Shown: positions 1-9,178, counted from the stretch's first letter. The stretch: DNA of 64,000 bases from Cellulophaga baltica (GCF_018861125.1 NZ_JAHKQN010000013.1:472548-536547); one strand, 5' to 3'. Program-made: numbers and translations. Notes: generated by a model not told the origin, from the letters alone.

Positions 1-88
1 AGTATTATTAACTTGGTTAGATGGCGACACCTATGCCGAAGAAATTGTAAATCGCATAATAACTAGTGTAGAAGTTAAAACAGAATAA
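1..88 (+). CDS. 3' end of an unidentified gene upstream of batA (partial)
   Basis: Only the last 28 codons lie in the window, in the frame starting at base 2, ending at TAA 86-88. The visible tail includes EEIVNRIITSVEV, which I do not recognise. It stops 3 bases before batA and so is very likely in the same operon. In Bacteroidota bat loci the genes before batA are usually a MoxR ATPase, a DUF58 protein and a small unknown protein, so this is probably that unknown; that is inference from gene order only. Confidence 0.6.
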   Translation, partial: VLLTWLDGDTYAEEIVNRIITSVEVKTE

Positions 89-91
89 AAA

Positions 92-1090
92 ATGCTGAAT
101 AATATAGAATTTGCTAATCCAGAATTTTTTTGGTTGTTTTTACTACTTCCATTGGCTGTGGTTTGGTATATATTTAAGCGAAAAAATGAAACGTCATCTT
201 TAAAAATTGCCTCAATAAAAGGGTTTTCAACAGATAGTCTTTTGCCTAAGTTAAAACCATTATTATTTGCACTACGCATATTGGCATTGGCCTCAATAAT
301 AGTAGCTTTAGCAAGGCCACAAACTGAAGATGTTTCAACACAAACAAAAACAACTAGTGGTATTGATATTGTTATTTCAATAGATGTATCATCAAGTATG
401 CTCGCCCGTGACTTAAAACCAAACCGATTAGCTGCGCTAAAAAAAGTAGCCGGTAATTTTATTAAAGAACGCCCAAGTGACAGAATAGGTTTAGTTGCGT
501 ATGCAGGTGAAAGCTATACCAAAACTCCAATTACAAGTGATAAGTCTATCGTATTAAATTCATTAAGTGAAATTACATATGGTACTCTTGAAGATGGTAC
601 TGCAATTGGTATGGGACTGGCTACATCAGTTAACAGATTAAAAGAAAGTAAAGCGATAAGTAAAGTTATAATTCTACTTACTGATGGTGTAAACAATTCT
701 GGTTTTATAGAACCACAGACTGCTGCAGAACTGGCTGTAGAATATGGCATAAAAACATATACTATTGGTTTGGGTACAAACGGCAATGCATTATCGCCAA
801 TAGCTTATAATAATGATGGTTCATTTAGGTACGGAATGCGCCCCGTAGAAATAGACGAAGAACTTCTTGAAACTATAGCAGAAGCTACTGGAGGAACGTA
901 CTTTAGAGCTACCGATAATGAAAGCTTACAAGATATTTACGACGAAATTAATAAGTTAGAAAAAACTGAAATAGAAGAGTTTAAGTATACTAAATACGAA
1001 GAAAAATACCGTGTGTGGTTATTAATAGCAGGGTTGTTATTAGTTATTGAATGGGTATTGCGTAACACTATTTTTAGAAGTTTTATTTAG
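92..1090 (+). CDS. batA: BatA-like VWA domain membrane protein
   Basis: Membrane-anchored von Willebrand factor A protein of the Bat (Bacteroides aerotolerance) complex. Hydrophobic segments lie at about residues 12-28 and 56-74, then a VWA domain from about residue 90 with an intact MIDAS metal site: D98-x-S100-x-S102 (IDVSSSM), T170 and D198 (LLTDG). A last membrane segment is near the C terminus (about 310-325). At 332 aa it has the usual BatA length. The first gene of the batABCDE order is 19 bases ahead of batB. The exact role of Bat proteins is unsettled: oxygen tolerance, export of reducing power or envelope stress have been proposed. BatA and BatB are paralogues; position decides which is which. 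Confidence 0.92.
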   Translation: MLNNIEFANPEFFWLFLLLPLAVVWYIFKRKNETSSLKIASIKGFSTDSLLPKLKPLLFALRILALASIIVALARPQTEDVSTQTKTTSGIDIVISIDVSSSMLARDLKPNRLAALKKVAGNFIKERPSDRIGLVAYAGESYTKTPITSDKSIVLNSLSEITYGTLEDGTAIGMGLATSVNRLKESKAISKVIILLTDGVNNSGFIEPQTAAELAVEYGIKTYTIGLGTNGNALSPIAYNNDGSFRYGMRPVEIDEELLETIAEATGGTYFRATDNESLQDIYDEINKLEKTEIEEFKYTKYEEKYRVWLLIAGLLLVIEWVLRNTIFRSFI

Positions 1091-1109
1091 GAAAAGACGA
1101 AGAAGTAAA

Positions 1110-2156
1110 ATGATTCAATTAGAAGAAAAAATATATTTTTATTTGTTGTTCATCATCCCTGTTGTTGTGGTGCTTTTTGTACTATTACAATTATGGAAGC
1201 GTAGCACACAGAAAAAATTTGGTGATTTAGCACTTCTAAAAAGGCTAACACCAAACAAATCTATATTTAAATCTACACTTAAGCTTATTCTATTCCTAAT
1301 AGGTTTATCATTATTAATAATTGGTCTTGTAAACCCTAAAATTGGCACAAAACTTGAAACAGTAAAAAGAGAAGGTGTTGATATAGTTTTTGCTGTCGAT
1401 GTTTCAAAAAGTATGCTTGCTGAAGATATTGCGCCAAATAGATTGGAAAAAGGAAAACGTTTAGTTTCTGAAATTATCAATCAACTAGGAAGTGACCGTA
1501 TTGGTATTATTGCATATGCCGCACAAGCATACCCGCAATTACCAATTACTACAGATTATGGTGCTGCAAAAATGTTTTTGCAAAGTATGAATACTGACAT
1601 GCTTTCATCACAAGGCACAGCAATTAATGAAGCTGTAAATTTAGCTTCAACATATTTTGATGATGACCAACAAACCAACCGAGTTCTTTTTATAATTTCT
1701 GATGGCGAAGATCATGCGGAAGGGACTACAGATGCAGCAATTGAAAAAGCTGTTGAAGAAGGTATTCGAGTTTATACAATAGGTGTTGGAAAAACTAAAG
1801 GTGCTCCAATACCGCTAAAAAGAAATGGCGTTGTTGAAAGCCTAAAGAAAGATATGAATGGTGATGTCGTAATTACCAAGTTAAATGAAGCTATACTAAA
1901 AGAAATTGCTCAAGAAGGTAATGGAGAATATGTTAATGGTGATAATACAAAAGAAGCCGTTAATTATATAAAAGACAAGCTAAATCAAATGGATAAAAAA
2001 GAGTTTGAAGCTAAGCAATTTGCTGAATATAAAGACCAATTTCAATGGTTTGTAGCTTTCGGATTTTTAATACTATTTATTGATGTTTTTGTTTTAGACA
2101 GAAAAACAAAATGGCTTAGAAAACTTAATTTATTTAACGAAAAGAAAAATAAGTAA
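1110..2156 (+). CDS. batB: BatB-like VWA domain membrane protein
   Basis: Second VWA protein of the Bat operon, 348 aa from ATG 1110. An in-frame upstream start inside batA (1047) is less likely because ATG 1110 follows a purine-rich stretch and gives a protein starting with a membrane segment (about 8-28), then another at 55-73. The VWA MIDAS D97-x-S99-x-S101 (VDVSKS) is intact, with T and D ligands further on (SSQGTAIN; IISDGEDH). A C-terminal hydrophobic segment anchors it. It ends one base before batC, so translation is probably coupled. By homology it acts with BatA in the inner membrane facing the periplasm. Confidence 0.92.
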   Translation: MIQLEEKIYFYLLFIIPVVVVLFVLLQLWKRSTQKKFGDLALLKRLTPNKSIFKSTLKLILFLIGLSLLIIGLVNPKIGTKLETVKREGVDIVFAVDVSKSMLAEDIAPNRLEKGKRLVSEIINQLGSDRIGIIAYAAQAYPQLPITTDYGAAKMFLQSMNTDMLSSQGTAINEAVNLASTYFDDDQQTNRVLFIISDGEDHAEGTTDAAIEKAVEEGIRVYTIGVGKTKGAPIPLKRNGVVESLKKDMNGDVVITKLNEAILKEIAQEGNGEYVNGDNTKEAVNYIKDKLNQMDKKEFEAKQFAEYKDQFQWFVAFGFLILFIDVFVLDRKTKWLRKLNLFNEKKNK

Positions 2157-2157
2157 C

Positions 2158-3051
2158 ATGAAAAATATTGTATCAGTACTACTACTTCTTGTTGCAAGTT
2201 TTACGAACGCTCAACAAACTAAAGAAGAACAAGAAGAGCAACGTTTAAAAGAATTACAAGAATCTAAAAATTATACCTGGGATGGTAATAAGGCATTATC
2301 AGAAAAAGATTTTGTAAATGCCGAAGCCGATTATAGAAAAGCTATTTCTTTAAGCAACGAAAACGCTGTAGCACCTTACAATTTAGGAAACGCATATTAT
2401 TTAAACGAAACATACAATGAAGCTTTTTCTCGATACAAACAAGCGGGAGAATTGGCAACAAGCAAAGTTGAAAAACATAAAGCTTATCACAACATGGGTA
2501 ATGTTTTTATGAAAGAAAAACAATACGAAAAAGCAGTTGAAGCATATAAACAAGCTTTAAGAAATGACCCAAAAGACGAAGAAACTCGCTACAATTTAGC
2601 TTTAGCACAAGAAATGCTTAAAAAACAGCAAGAGGAAGACCAAAAAAATCAAGATCAGAATCAAGATAACAAAGATCAGGAAAATAAGGACGACCAAAAA
2701 GACGAAAACGAAGAAAATAAAGACGGAGAAGGAGAAGACAAAGAAGGCGATAAGGGCGACGAAAAAGAAGAAGATAAAAAAGATAAAGGAGACGAAGGCG
2801 ATAAAGGCGACGAAAAAGAAGAAGATAAAAAAGACGGAGAAGGAGATAAAAAGGAAGACAAAAAAGATAAAGGTGACAAACCTGAAGATGGTAAAGGAGA
2901 AGGGAAACCTGAACAAAGACCTAGTCAATTATCCCCACAGCAAGTACAAAATCTCTTAGAAGCAATGCAAAACGAAGAGAAAAAAGTACAAGAAAAAATG
3001 GATGCTAAAAAAGTAAAAGGAGTAAAAACCAAAAACGAAAAAGATTGGTAA
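2158..3051 (+). CDS. batC: BatC-like TPR protein with charged low-complexity tail
   Basis: Exported TPR protein of the Bat operon. Residues 1-18 look like a signal peptide (ends FTNAQ). Tetratricopeptide repeats run about 37-155, including the pairs FVNAEADYRKAISLS, YNLGNAYYLNETYNEAF and KAYHNMGNVFMKEKQYEKA. Residues about 156-250 are almost only K, E, D, G, Q and N, with repeats of DKGDEKEEDKK type, and a short conserved-looking helix (SQLSPQQVQNLLEAMQNEE) follows. The tail makes the coding strand nearly pure purine. It starts 1 base after batB and its stop shares a base with the batD start. The TPR part probably scaffolds the VWA partners; the tail's role is unknown. Confidence 0.9.
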   Translation: MKNIVSVLLLLVASFTNAQQTKEEQEEQRLKELQESKNYTWDGNKALSEKDFVNAEADYRKAISLSNENAVAPYNLGNAYYLNETYNEAFSRYKQAGELATSKVEKHKAYHNMGNVFMKEKQYEKAVEAYKQALRNDPKDEETRYNLALAQEMLKKQQEEDQKNQDQNQDNKDQENKDDQKDENEENKDGEGEDKEGDKGDEKEEDKKDKGDEGDKGDEKEEDKKDGEGDKKEDKKDKGDKPEDGKGEGKPEQRPSQLSPQQVQNLLEAMQNEEKKVQEKMDAKKVKGVKTKNEKDW

Positions 3052-4826
3052 TGCAATTCACATTAAAAAATAATATTGCACTTCTATGTTTATTGTTTTT
3101 CGCTTTTCAAATACAAGCGCAAGACGATGAAGTAAGCTTTGACATGTCTGTAAGTAAATCAAAATTAGGTTTAAACGAACGTCTGAGAGTTGATTTTGCT
3201 ATGAATTATGATGGCGATAATTTCACACCTCCTGATTTTAATGGATTTAATGTTGTTATGGGTCCTGCTCAATCAATTAGAAACTCTTGGGTAAACGGTG
3301 TTAGGTCTTACTCAAAAACGTATTCTTATACTCTAGTACCAACATCTCAAGGGAAACATACGATTGGTCAAGCTTCCATAATTATAAAAGGAAAAGAATA
3401 TAAATCTATAGCTAAAGATATTTTAGTAACTGCAGCAGTAAAAGACCCTAACGCTCCACCTTCCGCTTCATCAATTGCAGGCGATAATTTACATTTAGTT
3501 GCTGAAGTATCAAAAGCAAACCCTTATTTAAATGAAGCTGTATCTGTTGTTTACAAACTATATGTGAGTAACTCAATAAACGTTAGTAATTTTAGACCTC
3601 TTGACAACCCTAAATACAATAATTTTTGGAGTCAAGATATGCCTGTAAAGCAATATAATATTGAAGAAGGTACATACGAAGGAAAACCATACAAGTTTGT
3701 AACTCTAAAACGAGTTGTTTTATATCCTCAAAAAACAGGTAAGTTAGATATTGAACCATTATCCTTAGAAGTTTCGGTTGATGTACCATCAGGCAGAAGA
3801 GACTTTTTTGGTAGACCATTATATACATCAACAAATAAAAATGTATCTGCTGGTAGTAGAACAATTAATGTAAAGCCGTTACCTACGAAAGATAAACCTG
3901 AAAACTTTAGTGGTGCCGTTGGCGAATATACATTTTCAGTTACAACAAACAAAACAGCTTTAAATGCATCAGAGTCATTACAGGCAACTGTTGAAGTAAG
4001 TGGGTCTGGAAACTTAAAACTTTTTCAATTACCTGAACCAAGTTTACCAAGTTCTTTAGAGGTTTACGAACCTGAATTTGAAGAAGATGTAAGAACTACT
4101 ATTAGCGGTATGACGGGTAGTGTTAGAAACAACTATACAATCGTACCATCATACAAAGGTAAATACCCAATACCTACTATTTCATTCACATACTTTAACC
4201 CTAAAACAGGAAAGTATGTTAGCTTAAAATCTGATGAAATTTTAATTAATGTAATAAATGGGCCTTTAAATAGTGCTTCTAGCACAAGCACTAAAGAAGA
4301 TAAACAGTCCGTAATTACAACTGGTGATCAGTTTCAATTTATTAAGCTGAAAACTAATTTACAATCTAAAAATTCTAATTTCTTTTTTAATACAACTTCA
4401 TATTTCTTGTGGTTATTACTACCATTATTATTAATTCCAATAGCAATTATTTTCGGTAAAAAGAGAGAAGCTATACGTAATGATGTAACTGGCAACAAAA
4501 TTAGAAGAGCTAATAAATTATCAAGAAAATATTTATCTGCCGCTAAAAAATCATTAGGGAACAAAGAGTTGTTTTATATTGCTTTAGAAAAAGCTTTACA
4601 CAATTATTTAAAAGCTAAGCTTAAAATTGAAACATCAGAATTTAGTAAAGATAAAATTTCTGAATTATTAGAAGAAAAAAAGGTAGATACTGTTACTTCT
4701 GAAGGTTTTATTTCATTATTGAAAAATTGTGAAATGGCACGTTATAGCCCGTTTTCAAATGTTCAAATGCAACACGATTATACAAAAGCAAGTGAAGTGA
4801 TTAACGCTATGGACAAGCAATTATAA
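3051..4826 (+). CDS. batD: BatD-like protein
   Basis: Large periplasmic protein of the Bat operon, 591 aa. ATG 3051 is chosen: it overlaps the batC stop by one base (TAATG); a TTG two codons upstream is also in frame. Residues 1-24 form a signal peptide (ends QIQAQ). A long beta-rich region follows, with several Ig-like segments such as GSGNLKLFQLPEPSLP, and a single membrane helix lies at about 455-475 (FLWLLLPLLLIPIAIIF), leaving a roughly 110-residue cytoplasmic helical tail. This layout is typical of BatD (Pfam family BatD). It lies 11 bases ahead of batE. It probably connects periplasmic and membrane parts of the Bat system; the molecular role is not established. Confidence 0.9.
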   Translation: MQFTLKNNIALLCLLFFAFQIQAQDDEVSFDMSVSKSKLGLNERLRVDFAMNYDGDNFTPPDFNGFNVVMGPAQSIRNSWVNGVRSYSKTYSYTLVPTSQGKHTIGQASIIIKGKEYKSIAKDILVTAAVKDPNAPPSASSIAGDNLHLVAEVSKANPYLNEAVSVVYKLYVSNSINVSNFRPLDNPKYNNFWSQDMPVKQYNIEEGTYEGKPYKFVTLKRVVLYPQKTGKLDIEPLSLEVSVDVPSGRRDFFGRPLYTSTNKNVSAGSRTINVKPLPTKDKPENFSGAVGEYTFSVTTNKTALNASESLQATVEVSGSGNLKLFQLPEPSLPSSLEVYEPEFEEDVRTTISGMTGSVRNNYTIVPSYKGKYPIPTISFTYFNPKTGKYVSLKSDEILINVINGPLNSASSTSTKEDKQSVITTGDQFQFIKLKTNLQSKNSNFFFNTTSYFLWLLLPLLLIPIAIIFGKKREAIRNDVTGNKIRRANKLSRKYLSAAKKSLGNKELFYIALEKALHNYLKAKLKIETSEFSKDKISELLEEKKVDTVTSEGFISLLKNCEMARYSPFSNVQMQHDYTKASEVINAMDKQL

Positions 4827-4837
4827 AAAGAATAAAA

Positions 4838-5596
4838 ATGAAAAAAATACTATTCATATTTATATTATTCATTGGTTGCTTTGGTTTTTCTCAAAATGAA
4901 GCACTATTTAAAAAAGCTAATAAAGCTTACAATACCGGAGATTATGATGTAGCTGCTAAGAATTATTTAAAAATAATAGAGAACGGCGAACATTCAGCAG
5001 AGTTATATTTTAATTTAGGAAACGTTTATTATAAACAAAATCAAATTGCACCTAGTATTTACTATTTTGAAAAAGCATTATTATTAAAGCCAAATGATAA
5101 GGATATAAAAAACAATTTAGCATATGCTCAAAATATGGCTTTAGATGCTATTGAGGTATTGCCAAAAACTGGTTTATCAAGAATTTACAGAAGTCTTACT
5201 TCATATTTCACTTTTGATCAATGGGCTTACACCAGTATTGGTCTAATGTTTTTATTTATTATAGGTTATTTATTGTATTACTTTTTAAATTATGCTACTC
5301 AAAAAAGAATTGCTTTTGTAGGTAGTATTATCTGTTTACTATTAAGTATTGCAACCATTCTTATTGCTTATATTGAGTATAACACTTTTAAATCAGACCA
5401 ACCTGCTATAGTTTTTGACAAAGAGGTTATTATTAAATCTGAACCTAATAATAGTAGCCAAGAAACGTTTAGATTACATCAAGGAACTAAAGTTAATGTG
5501 ATTGAAAACTTAAATGATTGGCAAAAAATTAAAATTGCCGACGGAAAAACTGGTTGGTTAACTTCAGAAAGTATCAAATTACTTAAAGATATTTAA
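4838..5596 (+). CDS. batE: BatE-like TPR and SH3 domain protein
   Basis: Last gene of the bat operon, 252 aa. A signal peptide (about 1-18) leads to TPR repeats at about 24-105 (AYNTGDYDVAAKNYLKI; ELYFNLGNVYYKQNQIAPS). Two membrane helices lie at about 131-150 and 159-179, and a bacterial SH3 domain at about 189-250 ends in DGKTGWLTSESI, the usual SH3b close. TPR plus two helices plus SH3 is the known BatE layout. No intrinsic terminator is visible after the stop; a new promoter begins within 10 bases. Confidence 0.9.
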   Translation: MKKILFIFILFIGCFGFSQNEALFKKANKAYNTGDYDVAAKNYLKIIENGEHSAELYFNLGNVYYKQNQIAPSIYYFEKALLLKPNDKDIKNNLAYAQNMALDAIEVLPKTGLSRIYRSLTSYFTFDQWAYTSIGLMFLFIIGYLLYYFLNYATQKRIAFVGSIICLLLSIATILIAYIEYNTFKSDQPAIVFDKEVIIKSEPNNSSQETFRLHQGTKVNVIENLNDWQKIKIADGKTGWLTSESIKLLKDI

Positions 5597-5603
5597 CGAA
5601 ATA

Positions 5604-5636
5604 TTGAAAGTTTTTATCAAATTGCATATATATTTG
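5604..5636 (+). promoter_or_regulatory. Bacteroidota-type promoter for the 5645 gene
   Basis: TTG at 5604-5606, 22 bases, then TATATTTG at 5629-5636, matching the flavobacterial TTG / TANNTTTG consensus exactly. The start codon at 5645 is only 8 bases after the -7 box, so the expected transcript has almost no 5' leader. Confidence 0.7.
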
Positions 5637-5644
5637 CAATTACT

Positions 5645-5959
5645 ATGAAGAATTTTTATAAAAATACATTACAAGCGTTGTTTCTTGTGTTATGGTTATT
5701 TGCCATAACAGGGCCAACAATTAGCGCGTATTTAGATAAAGATTCAAAAGTTGTTGTTACCAATCTATCTGAAGAAGAACATCAAGAGCATGAGCACAAC
5801 AAAAAGGAAAAAGATTTAGAAAAAATTTTTACTGACTATTTATTTTTAGCTACAGATGTAACAGCATTAAATATTAGCATACCTTCAAATTATTATTTTG
5901 GAGGAATCTCTTCACACACACAAGACATTCAGGTACCACCACCCAAAGAAATAATTTAA
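5645..5959 (+). CDS. small exported or membrane-anchored protein, unknown
   Basis: Unrecognised 104-residue protein. The N terminus has a hydrophobic stretch (about residues 9-24) ending near TISAYL, a signal peptide or anchor. Then come a short acidic and His-rich patch (HQEHEHN, residues 46-52), a charged helix, and a Pro-rich end (QVPPPKEII). It has its own promoter and lies 81 bases before the SulP transporter gene. The His cluster could bind metal and the context could tie it to anion or CO2 handling, but both are guesses; no family is recognised. Confidence 0.6.
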   Translation: MKNFYKNTLQALFLVLWLFAITGPTISAYLDKDSKVVVTNLSEEEHQEHEHNKKEKDLEKIFTDYLFLATDVTALNISIPSNYYFGGISSHTQDIQVPPPKEII

Positions 5960-6040
5960 TTTTAGTTAAATAAATTTAAATTCATTTCTTATTCATATTT
6001 GCTTCTATTTATTAATAGAGCATAAATTATTATACATATT

Positions 6041-7633
6041 ATGTTTAAAAACATTAAAAACGATTTACCTGCAAGTGTTGTTGTATTTTTCGTTGCTTTA
6101 CCACTTTGTTTAGGTATCGCATTAGCGAGTGGCGCTCCTTTATTCTCTGGTTTAATTGCAGGGATTATTGGTGGTATAGTAGTAGGTGCATTATCCGGTT
6201 CAAAAATTGGTGTAAGTGGTCCCGCTGCAGGTTTGGCTGCAATTGTATTAACTGCAATTGGTACACTTGGCGGTTATGAAAACTTTCTTGTTGCTGTAGT
6301 ATTAGGTGGTATCATACAAATAGTTTTCGGAATTTTAAAAGCTGGAGTTATAGGTTATTATTTTCCATCATCTGTAATTAAAGGTATGCTTACAGGTATT
6401 GGTATCATTATAATCTTAAAGCAAATACCACACTTTTTCGGTTACGATCCTGATCCAGAAGGTGACTTTGCTTTCTTCCAAGTAGACGGAAAAAATACTT
6501 TTACAGAAATATTAGATACTGTAAATAATATTAGTCCAGGCGCTACACTAATTGCCATTATTGGTTTAGCAGTATTACTTTTATGGGATAAAGTATTATC
6601 TAAAAAAGGGAAATTTTTTCAAATTATACAAGGCCCATTAGTAGCTGTTGTTTTGGGTATCGTCTACTTTATGACAACAAAAGGGGATGATGTTTTAGGA
6701 ATTTCAGCCAAACATTTAGTTAGCGTACCTATTCCTGAAGATGTCTCCTCATTTTTAGCACAGTTTTCTTTTCCAAATTTTAGTGCAATTACAAATCCTC
6801 AAGTTTGGGTTACTGGTTTTACAATTGCTTTAGTGGCAAGTTTAGAAACGCTATTATGCGTTGAGGCTACTGACAAGTTAGACCCTGAAAAAAATGTTAC
6901 GCCAACCAATCGAGAGTTATTAGCACAGGGTACAGGTAATATCATTTCTGGATTGATTGGTGGCTTACCAATTACTCAAGTTATCGTTCGTAGTTCGGCA
7001 AATATACAATCGGGTGGTAAAACTAAATTAGCTGCAATCATTCACGGTTTTTTACTATTAATTTCAGTAATTTTAATCCCAACTTTACTAAATAAAATAC
7101 CTTTATCTGTATTAGCTGCAATTTTATTTATTGTAGGTTTTAAATTGGCAAAACCTGCTTTATTTCTTAAAATGTTTAAACTAGGTTGGAAACAATTTGT
7201 ACCCTTTATAGTAACCGTTTTAGGAATTGTATTTACAGATTTATTAGTAGGTATTGCATTAGGTTTAGCAGTAGGTATAATAATTATATTACTAAAGAAC
7301 TACCAAAACTCACACTTTTTACATATCGAAGATAAAAGTGACGGTAAACACAGAATTAAAATGACTTTAGCTGAAGAGGTAACTTTCTTTAACAAAGGTG
7401 CCATTTTAAAAGAATTAGATCGTTTACCTAATGATACGTATTTAGAATTAAATGTATTGAATACACGTTATTTAGATAATGATATTATTGAAATTTTAGA
7501 TGACTTTTCAATAAAAGCGAAAGAAAGAAATATTGATATAAAAATTATTTCAAAAAGAGGTGTTGTTGAAAACCCTAGTAGTTATTTTGATTTTTTTAAT
7601 CAACCTCAAAAATCAGATATGAGTGTTAGCTAA
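6041..7633 (+). CDS. SulP family anion transporter, probable bicarbonate transporter
   Basis: Inner-membrane SulP/SLC26 family transporter, 530 aa. The family signature region is clear: LPLCLGIALASGAPLFSGL near the N terminus, then about a dozen hydrophobic segments to about residue 425. A cytoplasmic STAS-like domain follows at about 435-520 (TFFNKGAILKELDRLP; IIEILDDFSIKAKERN). SulP proteins move sulfate, bicarbonate or related anions. Two carbonic anhydrase genes directly downstream make bicarbonate the likeliest substrate, as in many marine bacteria where SulP and carbonic anhydrase genes are neighbours. A weak -7 box (CATATTTG, 5994-6001) precedes it. Substrate is inferred, not shown. 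Confidence 0.9.
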   Translation: MFKNIKNDLPASVVVFFVALPLCLGIALASGAPLFSGLIAGIIGGIVVGALSGSKIGVSGPAAGLAAIVLTAIGTLGGYENFLVAVVLGGIIQIVFGILKAGVIGYYFPSSVIKGMLTGIGIIIILKQIPHFFGYDPDPEGDFAFFQVDGKNTFTEILDTVNNISPGATLIAIIGLAVLLLWDKVLSKKGKFFQIIQGPLVAVVLGIVYFMTTKGDDVLGISAKHLVSVPIPEDVSSFLAQFSFPNFSAITNPQVWVTGFTIALVASLETLLCVEATDKLDPEKNVTPTNRELLAQGTGNIISGLIGGLPITQVIVRSSANIQSGGKTKLAAIIHGFLLLISVILIPTLLNKIPLSVLAAILFIVGFKLAKPALFLKMFKLGWKQFVPFIVTVLGIVFTDLLVGIALGLAVGIIIILLKNYQNSHFLHIEDKSDGKHRIKMTLAEEVTFFNKGAILKELDRLPNDTYLELNVLNTRYLDNDIIEILDDFSIKAKERNIDIKIISKRGVVENPSSYFDFFNQPQKSDMSVS

Positions 7634-7692
7634 ACTGATTTTGTACTAATAAGTCAACATCATAAATTTAAAACAAAATATTTAAAAATATT

Positions 7693-8319
7693 ATGAAAGC
7701 ACATACAAAAGAAACGCAAGCTACCATGAATCCTGAAAAGGCATTAGACTTTTTAAAAGAAGGCAATGGAAGGTTTGTAAATAATTTAAAAGCAAACAGA
7801 AATTTACTTGAACAAGTAAACGATACTAGTGAAGGTCAATTCCCCTTTGCTACAATTTTAAGTTGCATTGATTCTCGCGTTTCAGCAGAATTAGTTTTTG
7901 ATCAAGGTCTTGGTGACATTTTCAGCATTAGAATTGCTGGTAACTTTGTTAATGAAGATATTTTAGGAAGTATGGAATTTGCAAGTAAACTTGCAGGAAC
8001 GAAACTAATTGTAGTTTTAGGTCATACGAGCTGTGGAGCAGTAAAAGGTGCTTGTGATCATGCAAGAATGGGTAACCTAACTGCATTAATCAACAAGATT
8101 GAACCAGCAGTTGCTGCGGTTACTGAGCCAAAAGATGAAGACTTAAGAAACTCTAAAAACTTAGAATTTGTAGATGCAGTTTCTGAGAAAAACGTTCATA
8201 TCACCATTGAAAATATTAGAGAGCGAAGCAAAATTTTAGCTGAAATGGAAAATGAGGGTGAAATCAAAATAGTTGGTGCAATGTATAATGTATCAACAGG
8301 TGAAGTTGTATTTTACTAA
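7693..8319 (+). CDS. beta-carbonic anhydrase (first copy)
   Basis: Zinc enzyme interconverting CO2 and bicarbonate. All beta-class key residues are present: Zn ligands C58, H111 and C114 (SCIDSR; GHTSCGA) and the D60/R62 dyad. At 208 aa it is family length. No signal peptide is visible, so it is probably cytoplasmic. It lies 59 bases after the SulP gene with no terminator between, so co-transcription is likely, and it ends just before a strong terminator. It differs strongly from the second copy downstream, so this is not a recent duplication. Confidence 0.95.
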   Translation: MKAHTKETQATMNPEKALDFLKEGNGRFVNNLKANRNLLEQVNDTSEGQFPFATILSCIDSRVSAELVFDQGLGDIFSIRIAGNFVNEDILGSMEFASKLAGTKLIVVLGHTSCGAVKGACDHARMGNLTALINKIEPAVAAVTEPKDEDLRNSKNLEFVDAVSEKNVHITIENIRERSKILAEMENEGEIKIVGAMYNVSTGEVVFY

Positions 8320-8345
8320 CACAAAACTTTTAATTTTTTTATAAT

Positions 8346-8377
8346 AAAATGGCTTACCAAAAATGGTAAGCCATTTT
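8346..8377 (+). terminator. intrinsic terminator after first carbonic anhydrase
   Basis: A perfect 13-bp stem (AAAATGGCTTACC, 8346-8358, with GGTAAGCCATTTT, 8365-8377) around a 6-base loop. The A and T flanks let it work in either direction. It shows that the start at 8363 in the next reading frame is not used. Confidence 0.85.
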
Positions 8378-8416
8378 ATTTATTACTGTATCTTACAACA
8401 TAGAAATAAGGTAGCT

Positions 8417-9043
8417 ATGAATTTAGATTTTGTTTTTGAAAACAATAAAAAATGGGTTAACGAAAAACTCAACGATAATGCGAATTATTTTGAGGATATG
8501 GGTAAAGGCCAAAAACCTGAACTTTTATATATTGGTTGCTCAGACAGTAGAGTCACTGCAGAAGATTTAATGGGCATGGGGCAAGGTGAAGTATTTGTAC
8601 ATAGAAATATTGCAAATATGGTCATTGGAACAGACCTAAATGCTACTTCAGTTGTAGAGTATGCTGTTAACCATTTAGACGTAAATCATATTGTAGTATG
8701 TGGTCATTATGGGTGTGGTGGAGTTAAGGCTGCAATGCAATCAGAAGATTTAGGAATTCTAAACCCATGGCTACGTAATATTAGAGACGTATATCGTATT
8801 CATAAAAAAGAACTGAATTCTATTGAAGACGAGCAAATAAAGTATGAACGTTTGGTTGAACTAAATGTACAAGAACAATGTGTGAATCTCATAAAAATGG
8901 CTTCAGTACAAAAGGCATATCGTCATCATGGTTTAATAGTGCACGGCTGGGTTTTTGATATTCATACTGGTAATTTAAAAGATCTAAAAATTGACTTTGA
9001 AGGTATTTTAAATAAAATAATGGAAATCTATCATTTAGATTAA
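8417..9043 (+). CDS. beta-carbonic anhydrase (second copy)
   Basis: Second beta-class carbonic anhydrase, 208 aa from ATG 8417. An in-frame start at 8363 lies inside the terminator hairpin and is rejected. Zn ligands C41, H97 and C100 (IGCSDSR; CGHYGCGG) and the D43/R45 dyad are intact. The GHYGCGGVKAAM version with the HGWVFDIHTG end is the plant/Can-like subtype, unlike the first copy. Because the terminator separates the two genes, this one must have its own expression signal, though I see no clear TANNTTTG box in the 39 bases available. Confidence 0.95.
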   Translation: MNLDFVFENNKKWVNEKLNDNANYFEDMGKGQKPELLYIGCSDSRVTAEDLMGMGQGEVFVHRNIANMVIGTDLNATSVVEYAVNHLDVNHIVVCGHYGCGGVKAAMQSEDLGILNPWLRNIRDVYRIHKKELNSIEDEQIKYERLVELNVQEQCVNLIKMASVQKAYRHHGLIVHGWVFDIHTGNLKDLKIDFEGILNKIMEIYHLD

Positions 9044-9178
9044 TCAACTGTTTAAAAACAGTCGTGATTTACTAAAAATATAAAGCACTACAACACCATA
9101 TAGTTTAACAATTAAAATTGTTATTCACATCAAGCAAAAAAGTTAAAGCAGTAAGCCCTACTACTGATATAAAAGTTT

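Noticed and set aside
2602..2928. Long minus-strand frames rich in Ser/Phe opposite batC
   Set aside because: They mirror the Lys/Glu-rich low-complexity coding strand and show no start signals or protein-like composition.
8363..8416. N-terminal extension of the second carbonic anhydrase
   Set aside because: It would start inside a perfect terminator hairpin; the conserved protein starts at ATG 8417.
9047..9062. Hairpin ACTGTTT/AAACAGT after the second carbonic anhydrase as a terminator
   Set aside because: Only 7 bp, AT-rich and not followed by a T-run.
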